A stretch of DNA of 32,432 nt from Amycolatopsis thailandensis (lineage in GTDB: Bacteria > Actinomycetota > Actinomycetes > Mycobacteriales > Pseudonocardiaceae): contig NZ_NMQT01000214.1 of assembly GCF_002234405.1 (NCBI RefSeq), forward strand, positions 1 to 32,432. The letters are read 5' to 3'. Positions 23,744 through 32,390 of this stretch are shown here, piece after piece. The notes under the pieces are model-generated. The model was not told the origin of the DNA, did no database searches, and saw nothing but the letters and a program-made list of their open reading frames with translations. Each line of letters starts with the position of its first letter. Positions within the stretch are counted from its first letter, which is position 1. Made by a program: the position numbers and the translations under genes.

Positions 23744-24286
23744 GTGGACTACGCGGGGATCGTGCTGGCCGGCGGCGCCGCGCGCCGTCTGTCCGGTGTG
23801 GACAAACCCGCGCTCCCCGTCGGCGGGAAACCGTTGCTGGCCCGCGCTCTGGCGGCGCTCGCGGACGCGGATCCGGTGATCGTCGTCGGCCCGGTACGGC
23901 CGGGCTTCGATGACGTCGTCTGGACTCGCGAGGCCGAGCCTGGGACGGGTCCGGTGGCCGCGCTGGCGGCAGGACTCGCGCTGGTTCCGACGGAGATCGT
24001 CGTCGTGCTGGCCGGTGATCTCGCCGGCGTCCGGTCGTCCACTGTGGATCGCCTGGTGGGTTCGCTCGGCGCCGCGTCCGGTGCGGTGCTGGTCGACGGC
24101 CCGGGGGAGCGGCAATGGCTTCTCGGTGCCTGGCGGGTTGAAGCGCTGCGCGAGGCCTTGCCGGAGGCGGTCGAGAACGCGTCGTTGCGGCGGACGCTGG
24201 GCGGGCTGGAGATCGTCGAGGTGCCCGAAGAGCCCGGCGAGAGCGACGACATCGACACGCCGGAGGACCTGGACCGCTGGTCGTAG
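23744..24286 (+). CDS. mobA: MobA-like NTP transferase (molybdenum cofactor guanylyltransferase)
   Basis: A 180-residue nucleotidyltransferase. The N-terminal signature 'IVLAGGAARRLSGVDKPALPVGGKPLL' (LAGGxxxRxxGxDK) binds the nucleotide, and 'EPGTGPVAALAAGLALV' and 'VVVLAGDLAGV' (metal aspartate) follow. The C-terminus has 'DIDTPEDLDRW', usual in MobA. The enzyme would attach GMP to molybdopterin; MobA-like proteins with other substrates (CTP, FAD-type) exist. The GTG at 23744 is 2 nt after the endopeptidase stop, so it is co-transcribed with a cell-wall gene, an odd partner. No other molybdenum-cofactor gene is in the window. Confidence 0.85.
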   Translation: MDYAGIVLAGGAARRLSGVDKPALPVGGKPLLARALAALADADPVIVVGPVRPGFDDVVWTREAEPGTGPVAALAAGLALVPTEIVVVLAGDLAGVRSSTVDRLVGSLGAASGAVLVDGPGERQWLLGAWRVEALREALPEAVENASLRRTLGGLEIVEVPEEPGESDDIDTPEDLDRWS

Positions 24287-24405
24287 GCCCCTTCACAGCC
24301 GTCATACCGCTGATCGGGTTGGCTACCTTCACGAACGGCTGTGCCGCCGACCACTACGGTCACATCCGGACGGAACAACGCAAGCGGGGAACACAGGAGG
24401 CACGA

Positions 24406-25470
24406 GTGACCGAGCCCGGCTACGCCGACGGCGCGCAGCAGCAGCCCGGAACGCCGGCGCGGGACGCCCAGTTGCTGGAGCGGACCGTGTTCGAGGTCAA
24501 GCGGATCATCGTCGGCCAGGACAGGCTGGTCGAGCGGATGCTCGTCGGCCTGCTGGCCAGGGGCCACCTCCTCCTCGAAGGTGTTCCCGGCGTCGCGAAG
24601 ACCCTCGCGGTCGAGACCTTCGCCCGGGTGGTCGGCGGTTCGTTCTCGCGCGTGCAGTTCACCCCGGACCTCGTCCCCGCCGACATCCTCGGCACCCGGA
24701 TCTACCGTCAGGGCGCCGAGCGGTTCGACGTCGAACTCGGTCCGGTGGTGGCGAACTTCGTGCTCGCCGACGAGATCAACCGCGCGCCGGCGAAGGTGCA
24801 GTCGGCGATGCTCGAGGTGATGGCCGAGCGGCACGTGTCGATCGGCGGCCAGACCTTCCCGATGCCCGACCCGTTCCTCGTGCTCGCCACGCAGAACCCG
24901 ATCGAGAACGAAGGCGTGTACCCGCTGCCCGAGGCGCAGCGCGACCGGTTCCTGTTCAAGATCGTCGTCGAGTACCCGACCGCCGAGGAAGAGCGGGAGA
25001 TCATCTACCGGATGGGCGTCACCCCGCCCACCCCGCAAGAGGTGCTGAGCCCCGCCGAGCTGGTCCGGCTCCAGAACGTCGCCTCGCAGGTCTTCGTGCA
25101 CCACGCGCTGGTCGACTACGTCGTCCGCCTGGTGCTCACCACCCGTACGCCGAACGACCACGGCCTCGCCGACGTCGCCGGCTGGGTGTCCTACGGCGCC
25201 TCGCCGCGTGCCAGCCTCGGCATCATCGCCGCGTCCCGCGCGCTGGCGCTGGTCCGCGGCCGGGACTATGTGCTGCCGCAGGACGTCGTCGACGTCGTCC
25301 CCGACGTGCTGCGCCACCGGCTCGTGCTGTCCTACGACGCGCTGGCCGACGGCGTGCCCATCGACCACATCATCACGCGGGTGCTGCAGACCGTGCCGTT
25401 GCCGCAGGTCTCGGCCCGTCCGCAGGGCGGCGCCGGGCAGGGTGTCCCGGCCGGCGCGCCGGTCAGGTAA
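24406..25470 (+). CDS. moxR: MoxR-family AAA+ ATPase
   Basis: A 354-residue AAA+ chaperone-like ATPase. The Walker A motif GVPGVAKT is at residues 59-66, Walker B is 'FVLADEINRAP', 'LATQNPIENEGVYPLPEAQRDRFLF' carries sensor 1 and the arginine finger region, and the C-terminal lid follows. I chose the GTG at 24406 because AGGAGG lies 5 nt upstream; an in-frame ATG at 24319 would lie in the poorly coding gap. It is followed by DUF58 (10-nt gap) and VWA genes, the standard MoxR operon, in which the ATPase is thought to mature or remodel partner protein complexes. It is equivalent in place to moxR1 of mycobacteria. Confidence 0.95.
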   Translation: MTEPGYADGAQQQPGTPARDAQLLERTVFEVKRIIVGQDRLVERMLVGLLARGHLLLEGVPGVAKTLAVETFARVVGGSFSRVQFTPDLVPADILGTRIYRQGAERFDVELGPVVANFVLADEINRAPAKVQSAMLEVMAERHVSIGGQTFPMPDPFLVLATQNPIENEGVYPLPEAQRDRFLFKIVVEYPTAEEEREIIYRMGVTPPTPQEVLSPAELVRLQNVASQVFVHHALVDYVVRLVLTTRTPNDHGLADVAGWVSYGASPRASLGIIAASRALALVRGRDYVLPQDVVDVVPDVLRHRLVLSYDALADGVPIDHIITRVLQTVPLPQVSARPQGGAGQGVPAGAPVR

Positions 25471-25480
25471 GGAAGCGAGC

Positions 25481-26425
25481 GTGAAGAACGAGAAGGGCGA
25501 ACGTCCTTCCTGGGCACCGCCGGTGCTCCGCGGGGAGCGGATGGAGGCGGGCCTGCGCACCCTCGAACTCGACGTGCGCCGCCGTCTCGACGGTCTGCTC
25601 CAGGGCAATCACCTCGGCCTGGTGCCGGGGCCCGGTTCGGAACCGGGGGAGGCCCGGCCGTACCAGCCCGGTGACGACGTCCGCCGGATGGACTGGGCGG
25701 TCACCGCGCGGACGACGAGCCCGCACATCCGGGAGACCGTCGCCGACCGCGAGCTGGAGACGTGGCTGGTGGCGGACGTGTCCGCGAGCCTCGACTTCGG
25801 CACGGCGTTGTGCGAGAAGCGCGACCTGGTCGTCTGCGCGACGGCCGCGGTCGCGCATCTGACCGGCGGCGGTGGCAACCGGATCGGCGCGCTCGTCTCC
25901 AACGGGGCGGGCAGCATCACGCGGATCCCGGCGCGCGGCGGGCTGCCGCACGCGCGGGGGCTGGTCCGCAAGCTCGCCGAGACCCCGCGCGCCGAGGAAG
26001 GCGTCCGCGGGGATCTCGCCGCGGCACTGGAGAAACTGCGCCGTCCGCCCCGTCGTCGCGGGCTCGCCGTCGTCATCTCCGACTTCCTCGGTGACACCGA
26101 ATGGCAGCGCCCGTTGCGCGCGCTCGGCGGGCACCACGACCTCATCGCCATCGAAGTCCTCGACCCGCGCGACATCGACCTGCCCGACGTGGGCACCGTC
26201 GTGCTGGCCGACCCGGAGACAGGGAAACAGCGCGAAGTGCATGCTTCGGCCTTGCTGCGCAAGGAATTCGGCGCGGCGGCGCACGCTCACCGGCAAGAGG
26301 TCGCGGCCGCGCTGCGCCGTGCCGGTGCCGCGCATCTGGTGCTGCGCACCGATTCCGACTGGATCGCGGACATGGTCCGGTTCGTGGTGGCCCGCAAGCG
26401 CCGCTGGTCCGGTGGTGTCGCGTGA
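25481..26425 (+). CDS. DUF58 domain-containing protein (MoxR partner)
   Basis: A 314-residue protein with the DUF58 signature 'EARPYQPGDDVRRMDWAVTART' near residue 60 and a following VWA-like fold ('ETWLVADVSASLDFGTA', with a degenerate DxSxS). No membrane segment is visible, unlike many DUF58 proteins with N-terminal helices. The GTG at 25481 has GGAAGCGAG before it. Its TGA overlaps the GTG of the next gene by GTGA (26422-26425). DUF58 proteins sit in MoxR operons as presumed substrates or adaptors of the ATPase. The biochemical role is not known. Confidence 0.93.
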   Translation: MKNEKGERPSWAPPVLRGERMEAGLRTLELDVRRRLDGLLQGNHLGLVPGPGSEPGEARPYQPGDDVRRMDWAVTARTTSPHIRETVADRELETWLVADVSASLDFGTALCEKRDLVVCATAAVAHLTGGGGNRIGALVSNGAGSITRIPARGGLPHARGLVRKLAETPRAEEGVRGDLAAALEKLRRPPRRRGLAVVISDFLGDTEWQRPLRALGGHHDLIAIEVLDPRDIDLPDVGTVVLADPETGKQREVHASALLRKEFGAAAHAHRQEVAAALRRAGAAHLVLRTDSDWIADMVRFVVARKRRWSGGVA

Positions 26426-27402
26426 GCCTGACCGGATTCGCCTCGCCGTGGTGGTTCCTGCTGCTGCTGGCGGTCGCCGCGGTGATCGTGGGTTACGTGC
26501 TCTCCCAGCGCGCGCGGCGCAAGCGCACCATGCGGTTCGCCAACCTGGAACTGCTGGAGAAGGTCGCGCCGAAGAGCCAGGGGTGGGTACGGCACGTTCC
26601 CGCCATCCTGATCGTGCTCTCGCTGCTGGTGCTCACCGTCGCGCTCGCCGGGCCGACGGCCGAGCAGAAGGTGCCCCGCAACCGGGCGACCGTGATGCTG
26701 GTGATCGACACGTCGCTGTCGATGGAAGCGACCGACGTCGCCCCGACCCGGCTGAAGGCGGCTCAGGAGTCGGCGCGCTCGTTCGCGCAGAACATGACCC
26801 CTGGGGTGAACCTCGGGCTGATCTCGTTCGCGGGGACGGCGACCGTGCTGGTCGCGCCGACCACCGATCGCGGCGGCGTCGTGAAGGCGATCGACAACCT
26901 GAAGCTGGCGCAGTCGACGGCCACCGGTGAAGGGATCTTCGCCGCGTTGCAGTCGATCGAGAGCTTCTCGGCCATCGTCGGTGGCGCGGAAGGTCCGCCG
27001 CCCGCCCGGATCGTGCTGATGAGTGACGGCAAGCAGACCGTCCCGGACGACCTGTACGCGCCCCGGGGCGGCTACACGGCCGCGCAGGCGGCGAAGCAGG
27101 CCCAGGTGCCGATCTCGTCGATCTCGTTCGGGACCACGCACGGCTCCGTCGACATCGACGGCAAGCCCCAGGACGTGAAGGTCGACGACGAATCGCTGGA
27201 GGAGATCGCCCGGCTTTCCGGGGGCGACTTCTACAAGGCGGCGAGCGCGGACGAACTGAAACGCGTGTACGACGACCTCGGCGAGCAGATCGGGTACGAG
27301 CTCAAGGACGCCGACGCGAGCCGTCCCTGGGTCATCATCGGGACCCTGGTGCTGATGATCGGTGCCGCCGCTTCGCTCTTCCTGGGCCAGCGCCTGCCGT
27401 AG
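26422..27402 (+). CDS. Membrane-anchored VWA-domain protein (MoxR operon)
   Basis: A 326-residue protein with two N-terminal membrane segments (about residues 8-26 and 60-77) and one C-terminal segment (about 303-323). Between them is a von Willebrand A domain, with the metal-ion-dependent adhesion site DTSLS at 96-100, a Thr in 'STATGEGI' and an Asp in 'IVLMSDGKQT'. This is the BatA/Rv1481-type layout: periplasmic-side or cytoplasmic VWA held at the membrane. It is translationally coupled to the DUF58 gene by GTGA. It ends 23 nt before the convergent HAF gene. The partner proteins are unknown. Confidence 0.93.
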   Translation: MSLTGFASPWWFLLLLAVAAVIVGYVLSQRARRKRTMRFANLELLEKVAPKSQGWVRHVPAILIVLSLLVLTVALAGPTAEQKVPRNRATVMLVIDTSLSMEATDVAPTRLKAAQESARSFAQNMTPGVNLGLISFAGTATVLVAPTTDRGGVVKAIDNLKLAQSTATGEGIFAALQSIESFSAIVGGAEGPPPARIVLMSDGKQTVPDDLYAPRGGYTAAQAAKQAQVPISSISFGTTHGSVDIDGKPQDVKVDDESLEEIARLSGGDFYKAASADELKRVYDDLGEQIGYELKDADASRPWVIIGTLVLMIGAAASLFLGQRLP

Positions 27403-27425
27403 CCACACCGGACGCGGGGATCGGC

Positions 27426-29423
27426 CTACCGGGTGACCGCCGGCCGGATCTCCGCGTCCCAGGTGGCGGGCCAGCGCACCGCGTGCACCTGGCCCGCGCC
27501 GTTGTCGGACGAGCCCACGATGTCACCGACGGCGTTGATGCCGTTGGCCTTGGTCTCGTGCCCGCCGGGCAGCGACGGCAGCACGGTCACCGTCCCGTCC
27601 GGGGCCCAGCGCACCCCTTGCCCCGGATCTCCGGCCGCGCCGAAGTCGTACCAGCCCGACACGACCCCGGTATCACTGATCCCGTTCGCCTGGCCGCGGC
27701 TGGTGCCCTCGGGGAGGGGCAGCTTGGTGATCCGGCCGTCGGGACTCCACCGGACGGGGTATTCCCCGGAGTAGCCGACGACGTCGCCACGATCGTTGAG
27801 CGCGACGGCGTGGGTGTACTTCTCGCCGGGCAAGCCCATCAGCTCGGTCACCGTCCCGTCCGGGTCCCAGCGGACCACGTGGTCGTTGGTCTCGTTGCGG
27901 ATTCCGGAACTTCCGATGATCACCCCGCGGTTGTTGATCGCCTTCGCGGCGCCACCGGCGTGGCCGGGCAGGACGGGCAGGAGACTCGGCGTTCCGTCCG
28001 GGGCCCACCGCGTCGGGTGCGGGCTGCCGCGCCGGGAACTCGCGCTGCCGACGATCACCCCGCTGTCGTTGATCCCGTAGGCGCGTGAGCGGTACGTGTA
28101 GTACTCGGGTTCCTTGAGAGCCGACATGGTCCCGTCCGGTTCCCAGCGGATCGCGCGGTCCTTGTTCAGTTTCCTGTTGTCGGTACCCACGATGACGCCG
28201 TGGGCGTTGACGGCGTTGGCCTCCGGGGTGTTCGAGTCGGGGGAGAGGTCGGTGAGGACTCCGCCCGGTGTCCAGGTGACGGCGCGCATCCCGCCGTCCG
28301 GGGGAAGGGACTGGCCGATGGCCTGGCCGTGGACGTTGATCGCGGAAGCCTCCGCGCGGTCGCCCCCGGGGAACGACCGGCTCAGATCGACGGCCTTGCC
28401 CGGTGCAGTCCACCGCGCGGCGTGCCGCCCACGCGTGGCGGTCTGTTCGGATTCGCCCGCCACGACGCCGCGGGCGTTGATCGCCGCACCCGCGCTCTGG
28501 TCGTGTCCCGGCAGGGTGCCGAGGCCGGTGACGGTGCCTCGGTCGTCCCACACCACGGCGGTGTGGTGGCCGCTTCCGATGCTGGAACGACCGGTGACGA
28601 CGCCGGAGTCGTTGATCGCCTCGGCGCTGCCCCCTGGATGCTCGGGGTAGAGGTAGGGCAGGGGCGTGGCGGTGCCGTTCGCGGCCCAGCGCACGGGGTG
28701 GGCACCGGAGCTTCCGACGACGACTCCGGCGCTGTTGATGCCTTCCGCCGAGCCGCGGTCGTCACCGGGAAGCAGGGCCAGCTTGACGACGGTGCCGTCG
28801 GGCTTCCAGCGCACGGCCTGGGTCCCGGAAGTCCCGACGATCACGCCCGCGTCGTTCATCGCCGTGGCCGCCGACCGTGAGTCGCCCGATGCCAGGGGAA
28901 GCAACGTCATGACGCCTTTCGCGTCCCATCGCGCCGCGCGTTCGACCGGCGGGCTGCCGATCGTGACCGTGCCGGCCACGGCTCCGGCGGTGTTGACCGC
29001 GGTGGCCTCGGAGTGCCCGTAGCGGTCGGGCGAGCTCAACTCGGTGAACGAACCGTCCGGACGCCAGAGCACGGGCCGCCGGATGGACAGGTCGTCGTAG
29101 GCCGAACCGGCGATGAACCCCTTCGCGTTGATCGCCCGCGCTTCCGTCATGCGGTATGTGCTCGGCACCGCGAGCGGGACCACCGCGCCGTCGGCGTTCC
29201 AGCGGGTGGCGATCGACCCGCCGGCGGCGGTGCTGTGGACGCCGGCCATGGTGCCGGTGTCGTTGATCCCGGCGACGCGGCTGTCGCTGTCGACGGGGAA
29301 CGCGCCGAGATCGACGACCGGCACCGAGGCACCCGCCGCCTCCTGCGCGCCGACCGCGACGAGGGCGCCGCCGAGCGCGAGGACCAAGAAGAATCTGCAC
29401 AACAAGAACTTTCCCCGCACCAC
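27426..29423 (-). CDS. Secreted HAF-repeat protein with 14 repeats
   Basis: A 665-residue exported protein. A signal peptide covers about residues 1-32 (FFLVLALGGALVAVGAQEA, cleavage near AAGA). The rest is 14 tandem repeats of about 40-50 residues, each with an (A/G)(I/V/M/L)Nxx G xx xG core (GINDTGTMAG, AINAKGFIAG, GINDSGVIVG and so on), a RW/W(x)PDGT segment and often LPG. This is the HAF repeat pattern; repeats of this kind may form a beta-propeller or beta-solenoid (inference). No cell-wall anchor or lipobox is seen. The GTG at 29423 has GGGAGGGG before it. It has no co-directional partner, so it is probably monocistronic. Function unknown. Confidence 0.85.
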   Translation of the reverse strand: MVRGKFLLCRFFLVLALGGALVAVGAQEAAGASVPVVDLGAFPVDSDSRVAGINDTGTMAGVHSTAAGGSIATRWNADGAVVPLAVPSTYRMTEARAINAKGFIAGSAYDDLSIRRPVLWRPDGSFTELSSPDRYGHSEATAVNTAGAVAGTVTIGSPPVERAARWDAKGVMTLLPLASGDSRSAATAMNDAGVIVGTSGTQAVRWKPDGTVVKLALLPGDDRGSAEGINSAGVVVGSSGAHPVRWAANGTATPLPYLYPEHPGGSAEAINDSGVVTGRSSIGSGHHTAVVWDDRGTVTGLGTLPGHDQSAGAAINARGVVAGESEQTATRGRHAARWTAPGKAVDLSRSFPGGDRAEASAINVHGQAIGQSLPPDGGMRAVTWTPGGVLTDLSPDSNTPEANAVNAHGVIVGTDNRKLNKDRAIRWEPDGTMSALKEPEYYTYRSRAYGINDSGVIVGSASSRRGSPHPTRWAPDGTPSLLPVLPGHAGGAAKAINNRGVIIGSSGIRNETNDHVVRWDPDGTVTELMGLPGEKYTHAVALNDRGDVVGYSGEYPVRWSPDGRITKLPLPEGTSRGQANGISDTGVVSGWYDFGAAGDPGQGVRWAPDGTVTVLPSLPGGHETKANGINAVGDIVGSSDNGAGQVHAVRWPATWDAEIRPAVTR

Positions 29424-29551
29424 GTGAACCCCTCCCGAGCCGCCCGAGTGCGCCGATCACCGGAGTATGGCGAAACCCGGGCCGTGGCGGGAACCGCTGA
29501 TCGGACGCGGGCACACTCGTCCGCCCGCACTTCGTCAGCGGTCTCAGAAGT

Positions 29552-29586
29552 CCTTTGTGGATAAGGGAACTGTCTATCCACAAAGG
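29552..29586 (-). terminator. Hairpin terminator of trmL
   Basis: A perfect 12-bp stem (cctttgtggata with tatccacaaagg) and an 11-nt loop directly after the trmL stop on the minus strand (stop at 29590-29588). Confidence 0.82.
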
Positions 29587-29587
29587 A

Positions 29588-30049
29588 TCACGGAGTCGCG
29601 AAGCCGTTCTGCCGCCAAGCTTCATAGACGCTGATCGCCGCGGTGTTCGAGAGGTTCAGCGACCGGCTCGACGGCAGCATCGGCAGCCGGACCCGATCGG
29701 TCACCTGCGGCGACTCCTGGATCTCAAGGGGCAACCCCGCCGACTCCGGGCCGAACATCAGCACGTCCCCCGGCTCGTAGGCGACGTCGGTGTGCAGCCG
29801 CGTCGCCGAAGCGCTGAACGCGAAGACCCGGGCGGGTAGCAGGGCCGCCCACGCCGCGTCGAGATCCGCGTGGATGTGGACGCGCGCGAGGTCGTGGTAG
29901 TCGAGCCCGGCGCGCCGCAGCTGCTTGTCCTCCAGGGTGAAACCGAGCGGTTCCACCAGGTGGAGCTCACAGCCGGTGTTCGCGGTCAAGCGGATCGCGT
30001 TACCCGTGTTGGGCGGGATTTCGGGGCGGTAGAACAGGATGCGGAACAC
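29588..30049 (-). CDS. trmL: tRNA (cytidine/uridine-34 2'-O)-methyltransferase TrmL
   Basis: A 153-residue SPOUT-class methyltransferase that 2'-O-methylates the wobble nucleotide of tRNA-Leu species. The start 'FRILFYRPEIPPNTGNAIRL' is the family N-terminus, and the knot region contains 'LMFGPESAGLP', 'VRLPMLPSSRSLNLSNTAAISVYEA'. Length is as expected for TrmL. I placed the start at GTG 30049, where homologues begin; an in-frame GTG at 30073 would add 8 residues. No clear ribosome-binding site lies before 30049. The gene is divergent from phoD and ends with a hairpin terminator. Confidence 0.93.
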   Translation of the reverse strand: MFRILFYRPEIPPNTGNAIRLTANTGCELHLVEPLGFTLEDKQLRRAGLDYHDLARVHIHADLDAAWAALLPARVFAFSASATRLHTDVAYEPGDVLMFGPESAGLPLEIQESPQVTDRVRLPMLPSSRSLNLSNTAAISVYEAWRQNGFATP

Positions 30050-30160
30050 GAGGGTTGATCGTCTTTCGTTCACGGACGGTTCGCCTGAGCGCGGCCGGGT
30101 GGCCATCAAGCCGGACAAGCATGAGGCCCGCCCGTGACCATCCCACCACAGGAGGGCTTC

Positions 30161-31756
30161 ATGCCTTCGCTCCCTCACCCCCTGTCGCGGCGCCGCTTCC
30201 TCGGATACGGCTCCGCCGGCGCGGCCGCCGTCCTGCTGGGGACCGGTGCCTGGAACGCCGCCGGTGCTCTGCCGCTCGCCAACGGCACCGGAAACCCGTT
30301 CACCCTCGGCGTCGCTTCGGGTGACCCGCTGCCCGGCGGCGTCGTGCTCTGGACCAGGCTCGCGCCGAAGCCCTACGAGGCCGACGGCTTCGGCGGGATG
30401 CCGCGGACCCCGGTCCGCGTCGAGTACGAAGTCTCGCTCGACGAACGCTTCCGCGCGGTGATCCGCCGCGGCTCCGTGGTCGCCACACCCGAACTCGGCC
30501 ACTCCGTGCACCCCGAAATCCACGGGCTCGCGCCGGATCACGAGTACTTCTACCGCTTCCGCACCGGCGGGGTGATCTCGCCGGTCGGCCGCACCCGGAC
30601 GGCGCCCGTCGCGTGGTCTTCGCCGCGTGAGCTGAACTTCGCGTTCGCGTCCTGCCAGAACTGGGAGGCGGGGCACTTCACCGCGTACGACCACATGGCG
30701 GCCGAGGACCTCGACCTGGTCGTGCACCTGGGCGACTACCTCTACGAAAGCGGTGTCACGGGGGTGGGCCGCGGCACGCCGGTGGGCCCGCAGTTCAAGG
30801 GCGAGACCTTCGACTTGGCCCGCTACCGGCTCCAGTACGCGCTCTACAAGTCCGAAGCGCCGCTCATGGCCGCGCACGCCGCCTTCCCGTGGATCCACGT
30901 CAACGACGACCACGAGGTGGAGAACAACTGGGCGGGCGACCACTCCCAGGCCGACAACGAGCCCGACCAGGACCCGGTGGTGTTCCGCCAGCGGCGCGCC
31001 CAGGCCTTCCAGGCGATGTACGAGCACCTGCCGTACCGCATCGCGCAGCTGCCGAAGGGGCCGGACGCGCGTCTGCACCGGCGCCTGAGCTACGGCACGC
31101 TGGCCGACTTCACCATGCTCGACACCCGCCAGTACCGCGACGACCAGCCGTGCGGCGACGGTCAGTCGGCGAATTGCGCCGAGCGGTTCGACGAGGACCG
31201 CACGCTGCTCGGGTCGGAACAGCGCAGGTGGCTGCTCGACGGCTTCTCCCGGTCCCACGCACGGTGGCAGATCCTGGGCAACCAGGCGCCCATGGGCCAG
31301 ACCGACACCGACGCGGGCGAGGCGACCAACGTCTACCTCGACCCGTGGGACGGCTACGTCGCCGACCGCGACCGCGTGCTCGCCGCGGCGCAGGACCGGG
31401 GTGTGCGGAACCTGGTGGTCATCACCGGCGACAGGCACCAGAACTACGCCTGGGATCTCAAGAAGAACTTCGGCGACCCGGGTTCGCCCACCGTGGCGAG
31501 CGAGTTCGTCGGCACGTCGATCACCAGCGGCGGCAACGGCGCCGACATGACGCCCGCCGGGGAGAACCTGCTGAAGGCCAACCCGCACATGAAGTTCTTC
31601 AACAACCAGCGTGGGTACGTCCGGGTCAACGTCAACCGGCAGCGGTGGCGGAGCGACTTCCGGGTGGTGCCGTTCGTGAACACCCCCGGCGCGCCGATCA
31701 GCACGCGGGCCAGCTACGTCGTCGAAGACCGGCGCCCCGGCGTTCAGTCCGCCTGA
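30161..31756 (+). CDS. phoD: Tat-exported PhoD-family alkaline phosphatase
   Basis: A 531-residue secreted phosphodiesterase/phosphatase. The Tat motif SRRRFLG is at residues 9-15, followed by a hydrophobic stretch AAAVLLGTGA. An N-terminal PhoD domain ('NPFTLGVASGDPLPGGVVLWTRLAP') precedes the metallophosphatase core: 'NFAFASCQNWE', 'VVHLGDYLYE' with Asp192, 'NDDHEVENNW' (249-258) and 'ITGDRHQNYAW' with Asp424 and His426. These are the usual metal and phosphate ligands of the Ca/Fe enzymes. The ATG at 30161 has CAGGAGGG upstream; an earlier GTG (30134) lacks it. The 3' end overlaps the convergent thioesterase gene by 13 nt. No Pho box was recognised. Confidence 0.94.
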   Translation: MPSLPHPLSRRRFLGYGSAGAAAVLLGTGAWNAAGALPLANGTGNPFTLGVASGDPLPGGVVLWTRLAPKPYEADGFGGMPRTPVRVEYEVSLDERFRAVIRRGSVVATPELGHSVHPEIHGLAPDHEYFYRFRTGGVISPVGRTRTAPVAWSSPRELNFAFASCQNWEAGHFTAYDHMAAEDLDLVVHLGDYLYESGVTGVGRGTPVGPQFKGETFDLARYRLQYALYKSEAPLMAAHAAFPWIHVNDDHEVENNWAGDHSQADNEPDQDPVVFRQRRAQAFQAMYEHLPYRIAQLPKGPDARLHRRLSYGTLADFTMLDTRQYRDDQPCGDGQSANCAERFDEDRTLLGSEQRRWLLDGFSRSHARWQILGNQAPMGQTDTDAGEATNVYLDPWDGYVADRDRVLAAAQDRGVRNLVVITGDRHQNYAWDLKKNFGDPGSPTVASEFVGTSITSGGNGADMTPAGENLLKANPHMKFFNNQRGYVRVNVNRQRWRSDFRVVPFVNTPGAPISTRASYVVEDRRPGVQSA

Positions 31757-32175
31757 GCGGGCAGGAGGGCGGCGTACACCTCGCGCACGGCCGCGGGTGG
31801 CGCCGCCTTCTTGAGGGTGGCCGGATCGACGAAGACGTAACGGGTGTTCACCTCCGTGCACAGGTTTCCGCCGCGGGTGATCTCGAAGTCGATGATCAGC
31901 GACGTCGTGCCGAGGTGGTTCAGGAACACGGCCACGACCAGTTCGTCGTCGTAGCGGCAGGGCGCGCGGTAGCGGAGGTTCGATTCGGCGACGACGACGT
32001 CGACACCGCGCGCCAGTGCTTCTTCGTGGGAGCCGAAGAGGGTCTTCTCCACTTCGAACATGGCCATGTCGACGTAGGCGAGATAGTTCGCGTTGAAGAC
32101 GATGCCCTGCCCGTCGCATTCGTGGTAGCGCACGCGCAGGGGCATTTCGACGATCGGTTTCCGTGGCTCGGTCAC
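31744..32175 (-). CDS. Acyl-CoA thioesterase (4HBT/hot-dog fold)
   Basis: A 143-residue single hot-dog domain. The active-site region 'VRYHECDGQGIVFNANYLAYVD' matches the 4HBT/YbgC pattern (aspartate, then G-x-V-x-x-x-x-Y), with 'ESNLRYRAPCRYDDELVV' and 'IIDFEITRGGNLCTEVNTRYVFVD' behind it. The enzyme would hydrolyse short or aromatic acyl-CoA thioesters; the exact acyl group is not determined. The GTG at 32175 is chosen because the protein then starts 'MTEPRKPIVEMPLRVRYHE', as homologues do; the frame remains open upstream through repeat-containing DNA. Its 3' end overlaps phoD by 13 nt. Confidence 0.88.
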   Translation of the reverse strand: MTEPRKPIVEMPLRVRYHECDGQGIVFNANYLAYVDMAMFEVEKTLFGSHEEALARGVDVVVAESNLRYRAPCRYDDELVVAVFLNHLGTTSLIIDFEITRGGNLCTEVNTRYVFVDPATLKKAAPPAAVREVYAALLPAQAD

Positions 32176-32390
32176 GGTTCCCAACGTACGTGAAGGCCGC
32201 CTTCCCCGGGGCGACGTGTCCTGCCGGGTGACATGTCCGTGAACGCAGGCCGATGCCGCTCTTGATGATTCGAACGGGACCTTCGGACAGGGCAGACGAC
32301 CTGAGAGCCTGAACTGGGGTGTCCACAAAGGACCCCGGATCACCGAAGAGTGTCCACTTGAAGCCTATATGTCCGGTTGTACCGGTGGGT
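32176..32390. other. Intergenic region before the terminal palindrome, no gene seen
   Basis: The stretch contains a GAAGG-ccg-CCTTC small hairpin near 32192, a ggggt(g)tcc / ggacccc hairpin at about 32317-32336, and no convincing reading frame. It leads into the perfect palindrome at 32391. Confidence 0.5.

Noticed and set aside
24294..24343. Hairpin cacagccgt / acggctgtg between mobA and moxR
   Set aside because: Only 9 bp with a 32-nt loop, which is not remarkable in DNA of this GC content.
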